DNA of 64,000 bases from Notamacropus eugenii (lineage: Eukaryota > Chordata > Mammalia > Diprotodontia > Macropodidae), in contig NC_092872.1 in assembly GCF_028372415.1 (NCBI RefSeq), positions 395,595,853 to 395,659,852 of the forward strand, written 5' to 3'. Both the position numbers and the translations under genes were made by a program. Numbering within the stretch: position 1 is the stretch's first letter; each line of letters begins with the position of its first letter. Below are positions 22,567-33,935 of the stretch, piece after piece. The notes beneath the pieces are model-generated. The model was given only the letters and a program-made list of their open reading frames with translations. It ran no database searches and was not told the DNA's origin.

Positions 22567-23225
22567 GAATTGATTGGGATAAGTTCACCTATAAAATGGA
22601 AACAGAAAACATAATGGATTAAAAGAAAACAGAATTCAACAATTTGTCATTTATAGGAAATAAATTTTAAAATGCAAGATGCCCATAGTTGAAATAAAGA
22701 CTTGGAATAGAATTTACTGTGCTCAGCTGATATTTTAAAAAAAAAAAGTAGTGATAATCATCATCTCAGGCAAAGTAAAAGTTTAAATAGATTTAATTAA
22801 AAGAGATAAACAAGAAAATTACATTATGATAAAAGGTACCATAGACAATGAACAATATCAGTACTAAACCTATATGCATTAAATACTGTAGCACCCAAAT
22901 TTTTAAAAGAAAAGCTAAATGAGTTAAAGGAGGAAATAGATAGTAGTACTATGAAAATGGGGAACTTTAGTCTTTTCCTCTCAGAATTAGATAAATTTAA
23001 CTTAAAAATAAATAAAAAAGAAGTCAAGAAAGTGGAAAAAATAGGTAAGTTACATATGGTAGATATCTGAACAGAATAAGGAATATACATTTTACTTTAC
23101 AGTATATGGTAACTTTACAAAGAATAATCATATATTAGGCCATATAACTTTTATAGGTGAAAGGAAAAATACTAAACATCTTTTTCCAATAACAATGTAA
23201 TAAAAATATGTTTATTAATAAATCA

Positions 23226-23690
23226 TGTATATCACCAAGGAGATACCAACAGTGGCAGCTATGAATATATTATTTCCAGGTGTAAATCACAAGATATAAT
23301 AGACTCTCTTCATTGAAGACAGAACCAAGACATTTATTCAATCACCAAGAAGCCAAATCCATCATACTAATAAATAAATCCATCATAGTAATCAAGAAGT
23401 CTATGCACATTATCAGACCTTCCCACAAACCAATTCCTTTAAGCAACTTCACTCCCTCTGTCACTCATGGCTATCTGCTTGCTTCCTCTCTCTTTTGTCC
23501 AGCTCTTTGCACTCTGTGTTGCATCCTCTCAGGTCTGCTGCACCCTTTCTGCTCCACTAGTTTGGTAAGCTTTTTCCACCACAAGTTTAATATGACTCAA
23601 ACTTATGTGACTTAGTCAGGTCACATAGGCCTGTTAATGGATGGGAAAGATCTTATCATTCCATTAGCATTACATTAACAACACAACATG
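23226..23690 (-). mobile_element. LTR family B copy nested in L1
   Basis: The plus-strand start 'tgtatatcaccaagg' and the 'acatttattcaatcacc...agaagccaaatccat' region match the LTR at 39835-40509. So do 'cttcccacaaacc', 'gtgacttagtcaggtcacat' and 'gttaatggatgggaaagatc'. The L1 reads continuously from 23225 to about 23700, which shows insertion into the L1. It is shorter than the 39.8-kb copy, so the U3 end is truncated. The right boundary is approximate. Confidence 0.75.
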
Positions 23691-25824
23691 TAAACATAGG
23701 ATAAAAAGTAATTAGGGACTAATATTAAAGAATGAGTGGGTTAAAAAAAATCATAGAAGCAATAATTTCATTAAAAAGAATGATAGCAATGAGACAACAT
23801 ATCAAAACTCATGGGATGAAGTAGAAGTAGCAATCAGAGGCAGATTTGTATCTCCAAATGCCTACATCAATAAAATGGAGAAAGAGCAGACTAATGAATT
23901 GTATATGCAATTAAAAAAAAACTAGCACAAGAACAAACTAAAAATACCCAATTAAACACTAAATTGGAAATCCTAAAAATTAGAGGTGAGATTAATACAA
24001 CTGAGTTCAGGAAAACATTGAATTAATAAATAAAATGAGGAGTTGACTTTTTGAAAATGCCACAATAAAATAGATAAACCATTGGTTAATACTACTTTTA
24101 AAAAGAGAAGCAAACCAAATCACTAGTATTAAAAAGGAAAAGGTTGAATATGCCACTGGCAAACATGAAATCAAAGCAATTGTACATTGTGATTTTGCTT
24201 AATTATATATTAATAAATTTGATAATTTTGTGAAATGGAAGAATATTTACAAACATATAAACTACAAGTTTGATACCAAGGGAAATAAAATATCCAAATA
24301 GGCCAATTTTAGAAAAAGAAATCGAATGAGTCACATATAAGCTTCCTTAGAAATAGGCAGCAGGAAATCACAGATTTACAAGTGAATTCCACCAAACATC
24401 TAAAGACAAACTAATCCCAATATTAAACAAATTACATGGAATAATAGGCAAAGAAGGCATCTTGTCAAACATTACAAATGAGATTTATCCAAGGATTGCA
24501 GAGATTGTTTAACATAAGGAAAGTTATCAATGTAATTGATTACATCAATAAAAAAGTAACAAAAATAGTGTGTTTATATCAACAGATGTAGAAAAAGGTT
24601 TTTGGTGAAACCAGCACTCAATTCTATTAAAAACACTTAAAATATTAATATAAATGAATTTTTCCTTAAGTTGATAAGAACTTTTATGCAAAACTTCCAA
24701 TAACTATTATTTGTTTGAAGGATAAACTAGAAGCCTTCTCAGTAAGAGCAGGTATGAAACACGTATTTTTACTATAATCAATATAATTCATTATTGTATT
24801 AGAAAGCTTAATAGTAAAAAGAGAAGAAAAAGAAATAGAAGAACCAAGAGTGGTAAATGAGATAATAGAACTATCCCATTTTTCAGACAATATGATGATA
24901 CACTCAGAAAATTCTAAGATTCAACTAAAAAAGTTAGCTGAAATAATAGTTTCAGCAAGGTATCAAGATGTAAAGTAAACTCACACAAATCATCAGCATT
25001 CCTTTATATCACCAAGAAAACTCTGAAAAAAGAGATAGTAAAAGATTACCCATTTAAAATAACTCTGGATAGTATAAAATGACTAGGAGTATGCCTGTCA
25101 AAGCAAGTCAAAGAACTACAAGAACAAAAGTATGAAAAAATATTGTTATATAAATGAAATCAGATTCAAATAGTTGGAGAAATATTAATTGTTTATGGGT
25201 AAGCTATTTCACCAAAATTAATCTCTATATTCAATGCTATCTCAATTAAATTACCAAAAAATGCTTTTCTGTTAGAAAAACATATTTGGAATCATTGAGA
25301 AGAAGAAAATGTCAAAAATATAAAAGGAACTAATGATAAAAATGTAAAGGAAGGATGTTTAGTGATATCAGATATTGAACTATATTGCAAGGCATTAATT
25401 ATCAAAACTATCTGGTACTGGATAAGTAAGAGAAAGGTAACTCAGTGGAACACGGTAAACATACAATTTATGGCAAAAAATTTCTGTAGCAACCTTATGT
25501 TTGACAAGTGTAAAGATGTAAGTTTTTGGAATAAGAGTTCTTCATTTAGTAAAAATTGTTGGAAAAGTTGGAAAACAGTCAGGCAGAAATTTGACATAGA
25601 CCAAAATCTCACACCACTTAACAAGATAACAAGATAAGGGCAAAATGGCTACGTGACCTAGATAGGAAGGGAAATATTATAAAAAAAAAAAAAAAACAAA
25701 CTTTGAAGAACATGGAACATATAACTTATCAGACTTATGAAAAAGTGAATATTTTATGAATAAGCAAGAGATAGAGAGCATTCTGATGTGTAATTATCTA
25801 TATTACCTCACAGTGCTCTCTATT

Positions 25825-25838
25825 TCTTATTTACTTTG
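25825..25838 (+). repeat. Target-site duplication, left copy (ORF1 insertion)
   Basis: 'tcttatttactttg', identical to 26717-26730. It contains the stop codon of the inserted ORF1 frame on the minus strand. Confidence 0.9.
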
Positions 25839-26628
25839 GTTTTAGTCCCAGTTCCTTTGCCTTCTGGAATATCCTATTCCACGCCCTTCGATCCCTTAAT
25901 GTAGAAGCTGCTAGATCTTGTATTATCAGGATTGTATTTCCACAATACTTGAATTGTTTCTTTCTAGCTGCTTGCAATATTTTCTCCTTGACCTGGGAAC
26001 TCTGGAATTTGGCCACAATATTCCTAGGAGTTTCTGTTTTTGGATCTTTTTCAGGTGGTGATCGGTGGATTCTTTCAATATTTATTTTGCCCTCTGGTTC
26101 TAGAATATCAGGGCAGTTTTCCTTGATAATTTCATGAAAGATGATGTCTAGGCTCTTTTTTTGATCATGGCTTTCAGGTAGTCCCATAATTTTTAAATTG
26201 TCTCTCCTGGATCTATTTTCCAGATCAGTTGTTTTTCCAATGAGATATTTCACATTATCTTTCATTTTTTCATTCTTTTGGTTTTGTTTTGTGATTTCTT
26301 GGTTTCTCCTAAAGTCATTAGCCTCCATCTGTTCCATTCTAATTTTGAAAGAACTATTTTCTTCAGTGAGCTTTTGAATCTCCTTTTCCATTTGGCTAAT
26401 TCTGCTTTTGAAAGCATTCTTCTCCTTATTGGCTTCTTGAACCTCCTTTGCCAATGGAGTTAGCCTATTTTTAAAGGCGTTATTTTCTTCAGCATTTTTT
26501 TGGGTCTCCTTTAGCAGGGTGCTGATCTGCTGATCATACTTTGCTTGCATGTCTTTCATTGCTCTTCCCAGTTTTTCCTCCATCTCTCTAATTTTCAAAA
26601 TTTTCTGAGCTCTTTTGAACTTTTCCAT
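25831..26628 (-). CDS. Intact 265-codon L1/HAL1 ORF1 fragment
   Basis: The frame encodes a truncated L1-type ORF1 protein, the RNA-binding chaperone that trimerises through a coiled coil. Residues 1-130 are a heptad-rich, K/E/Q-rich coiled coil. The RRM-like domain starts near residue 140 with 'RRDNLKIMGLPESHDQKKS'. The C-terminal domain begins near 185 ('RIHRSPPEKDP', 'RNIVAKFQSSQVKEKILQAA') and ends after 'KELGLKPK', short of the YPAKL motif. The frame is open upstream to the insertion edge at 26716, but the first ATG is at 26628. The last lysine and the TAA stop come from the target-site duplication, not from the element. No promoter is visible. Translation is not implied; the open frame may simply reflect youth. 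Confidence 0.75.
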   Translation of the reverse strand: MEKFKRAQKILKIREMEEKLGRAMKDMQAKYDQQISTLLKETQKNAEENNAFKNRLTPLAKEVQEANKEKNAFKSRISQMEKEIQKLTEENSSFKIRMEQMEANDFRRNQEITKQNQKNEKMKDNVKYLIGKTTDLENRSRRDNLKIMGLPESHDQKKSLDIIFHEIIKENCPDILEPEGKINIERIHRSPPEKDPKTETPRNIVAKFQSSQVKEKILQAARKKQFKYCGNTILIIQDLAASTLRDRRAWNRIFQKAKELGLKPK

Positions 26629-26716
26629 GGTCTGAGCCCATTGAGTGGGCTGGGATGCAGAAGCCCTAACTTCCGTGTCTTTCCCTGATGGTGAGCACCA
26701 CTCTTCCTCATCAGAA
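25839..26716 (-). mobile_element. Inserted L1/HAL1 ORF1 fragment without poly(A)
   Basis: An 878-bp minus-strand piece of ORF1 sits within an older plus-strand L1. It is flanked by a perfect 14-bp direct repeat (25825-25838 and 26717-26730). The fragment begins part-way into ORF1 and stops just before the YPAKL motif. It carries no 3'UTR and no A-tail at its 3' (25839) end, which is unusual for an L1-type insertion. It is much less diverged than its host and keeps one frame open throughout. Confidence 0.85.
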
Positions 26717-26730
26717 TCTTATTTACTTTG
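26717..26730 (+). repeat. Target-site duplication, right copy (ORF1 insertion)
   Basis: Identical 14-bp partner of 25825-25838 at the 5' edge of the minus-strand insertion. Confidence 0.9.
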
Positions 26731-27639
26731 AATTAAATTTAAAGATATTTTTCAAATTAAATTTTTAAAAGTTTTTTTTCACAAATAAGACAAATGTATG
26801 TAGTCAAGATCAGAAAGAAAGTAGAAAATTGAAGGAAATTATAGACAGTTTCTCAGATAAAGGTCTCATATCTCAAATGTATAAAGAACTTTGTAGATCT
26901 ATAAGAATATAAATTCTTCCCCAAATGATAAATGGTCAAAGGATATTGACATATTTTTTGACAAAGAAACCAAAACAATTTATAATCATATGAAAAATAT
27001 GTTCTAAATCATCATTGATTAGAGAAATGTAAATTAAAACAATCTTTAAATGTCATTTGACACCTTTCAGATTGGCTAAAATGATTGAGAGATAAACTAA
27101 CAAATGTTGGAGGAGATGTGGAAAAATTTGGACATAATCATTCTTACTGGAATTGTGAACTATTCTAATCCTTTTGGAGAGAAATTTGGAATTATTCCCA
27201 ACGAGTTACAAAATTGCCTCTATCCTTTGATCCAATAGACCACTATTAGGTTTATGTCCCAAGATTATTAGGGAAAAGATGTAAGTGCTAGAGTATTTAT
27301 AACAGCTCTCTTTGTGGTGGCAAAGTGGAAATTCTGGGGATGACTGTCAACTGGGGCATGGGTAACTAAATTGTGTTATATGATCATAGTAGAATACTAC
27401 AGTGCTATAAAAAACTGATGAGCTCAATAATTTTAAAAAGAACATGGACATCCATGAAATAATGAAAAGCATAATGAACAGAACCAAAAGAATGTTCTAT
27501 ACAAAAATAACAATGTTGTTTTAAGAATGGTTTTGAGTTACCAAGTCATTTTGACTATTATAAATATCCTAATTAACTACAAAGGACCTATGAAGGAAGA
27601 TACTCTCTGCATCCATAGAAAGAACTGATAAAGTATGTA

Positions 27640-27722
27640 TAACATACATTTATACACATGTGTACATACATGTGTAGATATATGTATATGTATGTATGTA
27701 TATTTGCATATACATATTTGTG
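27640..27722. repeat. (TATG/TACA)n microsatellite
   Basis: Imperfect 'tatgtatg' and 'acatacat' units within the 3'UTR part of the old L1. Confidence 0.7.
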
Positions 27723-27800
27723 TCTAATGATAGCCATCTCTAAGGTAGGGGAGTGAGAGAGTAAAAAGAATGTTACTTGATAACTTTGTTATAAGTTTAA

Positions 27801-28332
27801 AAGTAAAAGAAAATTGTTCATAATAGTTTTGCAGTTTTGTGTGCAATCCTCTTTTTTTCCTATTCTACTTTGTTACAGAAATGCTTGTTTTACTTCTTTA
27901 GTTCAGAATAAAAAAAAAGTTTATGAAAATAAAAACAATAAAATCCATGAGCTAATGCCTCTGATAAAGAAAAATAATAATAGCCCCTAAATATTTTTAT
28001 TTTTGACTCTTTTTTTTTATATATTTAGTAAGGTAACTACAGTGGAACAAATCAGGCTCTCCTTTTTCAAATATAGAGATACCCTGTATTATGAAGAAGG
28101 AGAACAGAAAAAAGAAATATTAAAAACTTGTAAAGATAAACTGGAGTCAAAATTAAAAAAAGATATGGGTGGTAAACTATAATAAGAAACCAACTGGTTT
28201 TATACACTAGCTAGTAAAAAAAAAAGTAGGATAATGACAATATTTGTGATTTCATGAGAATAAGAAATTCTTATTAAAGCAAGGTACTACTTTCTCTGTA
28301 ACTTTAAGTCTTAGGGGACTGATTGAGAATTT
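27801..28332. other. No recognised feature
   Basis: AT-rich sequence between the L1 and the SINE; nothing identified. Confidence 0.55.
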
Positions 28333-28342
28333 AAGTGACATG

Positions 28343-28635
28343 CTGTGTGTGTTCATCCTTCATTGTTGAAGAAGACCACATCCTCACATGACTTTGTTTT
28401 GAGTGAGGGCGGGCTGTGCAAGTCACCAGCCTCACTTCTCGTCCAGAGCCATCTGAATCCAGTGACCAGATATTCATCAGGATGACTAGAGATGACCCAG
28501 AATAAGGCAATTGGAGTTGTGACTTGCTCAAGGTCACACAGCTAGTGAGTGTCAAGTGTCTGAGATGAGATTTGAACTCAGGTCCTCCCGACTCCTGCAC
28601 TGGTACTCTATCCACTGCACCACGTAGCTGCGCAC
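28343..28635 (-). mobile_element. Full-length marsupial tRNA-headed SINE (MAR1-like)
   Basis: Same structure as 8521-8832: an RTE-like tail ('gttcatccttcattgttgaa') on the left, and a tRNA-like head complement ('tgcactggtactctatccac', 'gtagctgc') on the right with the B box ('gatttgaactc' in complement). An imperfect 10-bp duplication, 'aagtgacatg' at 28333-28342 and 'aagtgatgtg' at 28636-28645, is a probable target-site duplication. Confidence 0.9.
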
Positions 28636-28645
28636 AAGTGATGTG

Positions 28646-29627
28646 TCCAGCATCACAGAGTCAGTATTTAGCAGAGATTAAACTTGAACCAAGGTCTTTG
28701 TGGTTTCAAAATTGACGATTTATACATTATGCTAGTTACTCTTCAAACTCATACAAGAAGTAGTTACTAAAGAATCACACTTCATTAATTTTTTGCACAA
28801 GAAATACTACATTACATAGAGTTAGAATATCCTTTACCAAAATGGTTGATACCACTGGATAACAAAGCTATTAACTTAACTAATGATCCTTTAAATGGGT
28901 ATGTAAAATATAATTTAAACTACTTGCAACATGCAAAAAAGGCATCATTCGTTACTGCCAAAACCACTGGCATGTGGAAATCAGAAAATCATTAGCTTCG
29001 ATAGGAATAGCTTAATACAACAGGGAAGAGAACACATTATTTAGAATACTTAAATGACAATTGATGCAACCACTGGTGAAATGCAGAAAAATGAAGGTGA
29101 TTTAGCAAATGATAAGTTCTTCATAGTATTTATGCATGCAAAGAAAGTAAAATGTTTGCTCATTATACAACACACTTAGATGGTGAGAACAACTTTGCCA
29201 AAATTCTTCGTGATGTAGCTCTAATTTTCATAAATGTTTATCTCTGTGCAAATTTGAATTTGGCAGAAAATAAAATATGCTCTTGAGTGATGAATATATT
29301 GTATCTTTTATCACCATTATCATCTATGAAGGACTGTTCAGTGAATTAGGAAAAGGAACTAATGAAAGCAACACCTAGAGCTGAATTCCCAGGTAGCTTT
29401 AAAGAGAAAAACAAAATAAAGCAAAACACAACTTTCATGGTACATTGGACCCTCTGTGCGTTGCCAGCTCCGCTATAAGTCCTTGCTATTATTCACTAGA
29501 GAAATGAAATGGAAAGGTATTTAGAAGTGAATTATTGTCATCTCTTCTTTGAAATTATAGTTTCTATTCTTATTTCCAGCATTAGAAGATACTCTTTATC
29601 TAACAATATACTGACCGGAGATTGAGT
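28646..29627. other. No recognised feature
   Basis: Sequence without an assigned repeat or plausible frame. The 'agcatcacagagtcagtatt' part near 28650 may be a MIR remnant, too weak to call. Confidence 0.5.
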
Positions 29628-29945
29628 TAAAATTGTTGTTCAGAAACATCTAAAACTTCATGACCAAATTTGATGTTTTCTGGGCAAAAACACCGGATTA
29701 CTTTGCTATTTCCTTCTCTGGGTTATTTTCCAATTCATTTGCATTTCAGACGATCGCCTCCCTGATGTCATGATCCTCTTTGAGAATAAAGGACAGATAC
29801 CAACAACGAAATGGGAAAGCAGATGAGAAAACTGAGGCAAATGACTTTCCCAGGTTCACACAGTAATTATCTAAGACCAAATCTGAACTCAGATCTTCTT
29901 GATGCCAGGCCTGATAATCAGTCTACTGTGCCATCTAGTCGCCCC
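29628..29945 (-). mobile_element. SINE with BovB/RTE-type tail, interrupted by a second SINE tail
   Basis: The outer element has the 'attgttgttcag...cttcatgacc', 'tttgctatttccttctc', 'gcagatgagaaaactgaggc' and 'tgtgccatctagtcgcc' order of the SINE at 11366-11603. Between about 29747 and 29812 there is unrelated sequence ('gatgtcatgatcctctttga', 'aaaggacagataccaacaac') that resembles the tail end of another marsupial SINE. Confidence 0.7.
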
Positions 29946-30099
29946 CTTGAACTAAAATAGCACCATAATACTAAGCTACCCTGTTCTTCTATAGTTACTA
30001 TGTTTTGTTCAGTATTTCTCTTATGATCAATGCCTTGAATCATGTTTATATACTTGTTGATAGTTTTTTTTTTATTTTAGACCTGCCTAATCATATTCT

Positions 30100-30880
30100 T
30101 TGTTTTATTGAGAAATGGTTCCTATTTTTAGATAGTCATATTATTTTAAAATACTTTTTAATATTAGATATTTATTAGAGATATCTGATGTTAGGAATCC
30201 TCTCCAAGGTGTTTCTTCTTTTTTTGTTTCTAACTGCATTTATTTTCCAATTTATATAATCAAAATTAATTTAGTCTTTGATAATTTTTTAAACTATCTC
30301 CCTTGCTGTAGTTGGGGTGGAAAGCACATCTTTCTTTTTTCATTTTAAAATATCTTTTATATTTAGGTTTTATATATATTTAGATTATATTGATTTATGT
30401 GAATTATAATACATTATCATATCAGTGAATATTATAAATTGTCCTGTCCTCAATTTCTGCCAGACATTTTCAGTTTTCCCAGTAAATTTAAAAAAAAAAA
30501 GAGCATTGTAAACAAAGCGGTGTAGTGTCCTGAATTTATTTAGCATCATGCAACTATGTATAAATGATTCTAGTATATTTTTTTCTACTTTATATGTGCA
30601 ATTTATCAATTTTCAAACTGTTTCAATCTTTACTGTTTAATGGTATAATTTGAGATTTGATGTTGTTAGACTTTATTTGTTTGTACTTCTAAACATATTT
30701 CCCTCCACGTTTTTTAACTTTCATTGCTCCAGATATATTTTTAATATTATATTTCCTAGAACTATAAAATACCCTGTCTCTTTTTTGCCTTGTCACCAGA
30801 TCTGTAATTTAAGTAATATGCCCCTTTTAATTATTTTGGTAGTCCATGGCTACGAACAATTAATAACTTTATATTACTGA
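30100..30880 (-). mobile_element. Old L1 ORF2 C-terminal fragment
   Basis: Several blocks line up in order with the clearer minus-strand L1 at 46392-48085: 'atatctgatgttaggaatcc', 'catttattttccaatttat', 'ccagacattttcagttttcc' and 'ggtataatttgagatttgat'. The identity is low, so this is an old copy. Confidence 0.6.
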
Positions 30881-30904
30881 TCTTTTTTATTTATTTATTA
30901 TAAA

Positions 30905-31165
30905 GGTGGTGGCACAGTGGATAGAATATTGGCTCTAAAATCAGGAAGCCCTGAGTTCAAATTTAGCCTCAGACACTTACTGGCTCTGTGATTTCATCAA
31001 GTCTCTTAATCTGTCCCCAAGTTTTCTCATCTTCAAAATGTGGATAATTACATCGCATTCCTCCAATAGTTGATGTGAAGACTGAATGAGATAATAATTA
31101 TGAAGCACTTATCACGGTGCCTGGCACGTAATAAGCAGTATACAAAATTATCCATCAATTTTAGT
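30905..31165 (+). mobile_element. MIR-type SINE, marsupial variant, near full length
   Basis: It starts 'ggtggtggcacagtggatag' and continues with 'ctgagttcaaatttagcctc' (B-box region), 'cagacacttactggctctg', 'gataattacatcgcattcc' and 'gtgcctggcacgtaataagc'. The head-core-tail order is complete. Confidence 0.85.
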
Positions 31166-31339
31166 TAGTATTATTATGGTTGTAGGAATGTTTTTGTGTG
31201 TGAATTCCATGTACTTTATTTATTCTGTAGATGCGATTTCTACATCTTTCTCTTCCTCACGTTTTTGTCTCTGTGTGTATGTGTATTTTTTCCCCAATGG
31301 TATATGAATTAATTGGACCTGGTGATTTTGATAGGGCTT

Positions 31340-31810
31340 AATTTTGTGATGGATGAGTTGTATTAATAAATAGAGTAGTATTGGGGAGGAAGTAGTCACA
31401 AGGTTGAACATCAAAATGACTATGTACTCAAATCTATTGGTTCCAGAGAGCAAAGTTAAAATTGAATAAATCCAGTTACCACCTCCTAATAGGAATTCCA
31501 AAACAAAAGTTCTGGAAACATCAAATTTTGAAATGTCCCAAATCCAAAACTCCCATATCAAAGAAAAAATATTGCAAGCATCCAAAAAAAAAAAAACAAA
31601 CCAACTCAAGTACCAATTAACTATAGACAGAAGTACATATGACCTAATTACGTCTACTTTGAATGAGAGGAATACTTGGTATGTCAAATTTCAGAAAGGA
31701 AAAAGATAGGTTTACAACCATAAGTAATATACCCTGCAAAGCCGAGCATAATCTTCCTCCAGGCTTGGAAAAATCATCATTAATAGAAAAGAAGACTTTT
31801 CAGTATTTCT
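31340..31810 (+). mobile_element. L1 ORF1 C-terminal fragment
   Basis: Readable ORF1 traces: the equivalent of 'EGK..IE.I..PPP' (about 31445-31490), 'SQIKEKILQAS' (about 31550-31580), then the segment before the YPAKL region (about 31700-31750). Heavily decayed. Confidence 0.6.
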
Positions 31811-31819
31811 CATGGAAAG

Positions 31820-31975
31820 AAGAGAATTCAGAGATCATGTAGCTTAATTTTTCATTTTAGAAATAGGGAAACAGAGAGAAAAATTCAACTTGATTAAAGT
31901 CACATAACATTTTAGAAAAAAACTAAAATTTGAACTAAGTTCCCCTTGGTACCATTTTGCTTTCTTCTACCTCGT
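31820..31975 (-). mobile_element. MIR SINE fragment
   Basis: In reverse orientation it shows 'ttagaaatagggaaacagag', 'ttgattaaagtcacataaca' and 'aaatttgaactaagttcccc', a diverged MIR order. Confidence 0.5.
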
Positions 31976-32689
31976 GATTTATAATTACTTCAAAAGGGCT
32001 GCAAATAAGAGACACAAACTTATAAAAATCCCATAAATGATTTTGATTCCAAGTATTTAAATGTTTGGTCTTTTCAGTCTAATTACAAAGATATAAAACT
32101 TTAATAGCTATTCATAGCATCATTATTGCTATATTTATTCTGTTTTCTATTACTCATCCTTTATAGGGGAACTTAGAAATTAACTTGATAGTTTGGGCTT
32201 TATCGATAATTTCCCCTGTGAAATAAAATGAATTCTAAGTGTTTGTGTTTTGATACAACATAGGAACAAATTAACTAGTGTTCCACACCAAGAATCATGA
32301 AATATAATGGATGAACTGTGAAAGGTTGAAAGATATAATTTTATCGGTCAATTAGATCATATTTAACATAACAAGTACCACTATATTCATTTATTTTAGT
32401 TGTTCACTTTAATATCCACAAATTTTTAGGCTTTGGAAAATTCACTAAAGCCACAGAAATAAAGATTTGAAGTATTACCAAAAAATTAGGTTTTATACTA
32501 AAATTACTTGAAACCTTAGTTTTAATTTAAAGATTTCATAAATACTATTTTAAAATGCACTTTTGATTTTTAACCCTATGTATACATAAAACATGCCTTT
32601 GAAAAAGCCCTTGGCTAAGTTTACAAATATAAGCTTCACTTTGTGAATTTATAATTAGTTATTCACAATTCATTGTATTGAAATATATT
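31976..32689. other. No recognised feature
   Basis: AT-rich, nothing assigned. Confidence 0.55.
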
Positions 32690-32915
32690 ACGAAAAGAGT
32701 GCTAGATTTGGTATCAGAAAGACTAGAGTATAAATTCTGCCTCAGAAACTTCTGAAACTGTGTGACCCTCACAAACTTACTGAACCTCTCTCAACATGGA
32801 TTTCCTTATTTATTAAATGAAGGTAACAGCAGCATTTATCATTCAAGGTTTCTCTAAGGATGAAATTGAATAAGACATTTGAAACTAAAAGTTGCATACA
32901 AATATGAATTATTTT
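32690..32915 (+). mobile_element. MIR SINE
   Basis: 'gagtgctagatttggtatca', 'ctgcctcagaaacttctg', 'tgtgtgaccctcacaaactt', 'ctgaacctctctcaac' and 'taaatgaaggtaacagcagc' follow the MIR order on the plus strand. Confidence 0.75.
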
Positions 32916-33784
32916 TTATTATATTATACTTTCTGAGTTGAAAGACGAATGCAGAGAACAAAAAGTAAATAAAACATTATAAAATGTGCCATCTAATTAT
33001 CTTGTCACCTATTTGTTCAATTGAATTAATAATCTCTCAAAAGAAAAGTGTTCTAGGAAAAAAGGTGAATTATTTAAGCATTCTACTATCTGGAAGTAAT
33101 ATAGACTGCTTTTTAAATGTCAGATTCTAAATCAGAAGCACCTTGTGATTTTTATAAGGTTAGATAAATGTTTTCTAAATTCCTGTCAGACATTACAAAG
33201 AATCTCACCACATATTCTTTATCTGTTCTGATAAATGAAGAGAAGTGATGAAGAACTAACTGCCCATTAATGTAGACAAGGTGATCATTTTATGGGGGAG
33301 TCAAGAAATGAGGCATGACTGAATGATTTTTCACTTGCTATCTATATATGTATGTATAACACTCAAACACATTTCTTAAGTTAATCATATTTACTTGAGT
33401 CACTAAAATGCTGGTTTTTATACCCAAATATTTAAAGTCTCATTAATTTCCCAAATTAATCTGAAGCCTAAGTCTTGATTTTTCCATATGTTTGTTGGTG
33501 TTTTCTTCTTGGAGAAGGGACATCCATACATGTATGCATATATTCATACACATATATGTATATCATTCTTTGCTATATTCATCTTTCAACATTTTCCTTA
33601 CTTCCTTCAGCAAAGTCATCTCAATTTCACATGAGATTCCAGCCTTCATTTCTTTAATATCTCACATAAAATGACCTTTTTCCAACCCAGGAGAAAGGAC
33701 ACAAATCACTGTTTTCAATCTTGTTGGGAATTTCTAGCATGGGCACTCCTTGTGATGAGACATTATGGCCTCTGGTCACTAATT
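32916..33784. other. No recognised feature
   Basis: AT-rich; only a short 'catacatgtatgcatatatt' run near 33523. Two overlapping 60-codon frames at 33475-33674 have no recognisable content. Confidence 0.5.
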
Positions 33785-33935
33785 TAGAATCATAGAAAGA
33801 AACCTGAGATATTAAGAAGTAAAGTGGCTATGCAAAGCTCAAAAACTATATTGTCTTAGATGCAGGATCTGAATTCAAGTCTCCCTCATTCTAAGGCCAA
33901 CTCTTTACTACAAGATCATGCCTCTCATATTGTCA
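33785..33935 (-). mobile_element. Possible MIR fragment
   Basis: The 'ggatctgaattcaagtctcc' and 'aaggccaactctttactac' blocks resemble the complement of a MIR head; weak. Confidence 0.35.

Larger units (their letters stand above)
22569..27800 (+). mobile_element. Old dead L1 (ORF2 and 3'UTR) hosting two later insertions
   Basis: This L1 begins with the ORF2 endonuclease region ('ttcacctataaaatgg' at about 22585). It continues through the DLN-like site (about 22950-22990), the linker (23710-24060), the reverse transcriptase (about 24480-24950, with 'FSDNMMIHSEN' where FADD should be) and the C-terminal part (25480-27420). The 3'UTR ends about 27800. It is more diverged than the L1 at 13-19 kb. 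An LTR (23226 to about 23690) and an L1/HAL1 ORF1 fragment (25839-26716) interrupt it. ORF1 of this L1 is not seen upstream. Confidence 0.8.

Noticed and set aside
31220..31687. 155-codon minus-strand open frame
   Set aside because: Antisense to a decayed L1 ORF1 fragment.
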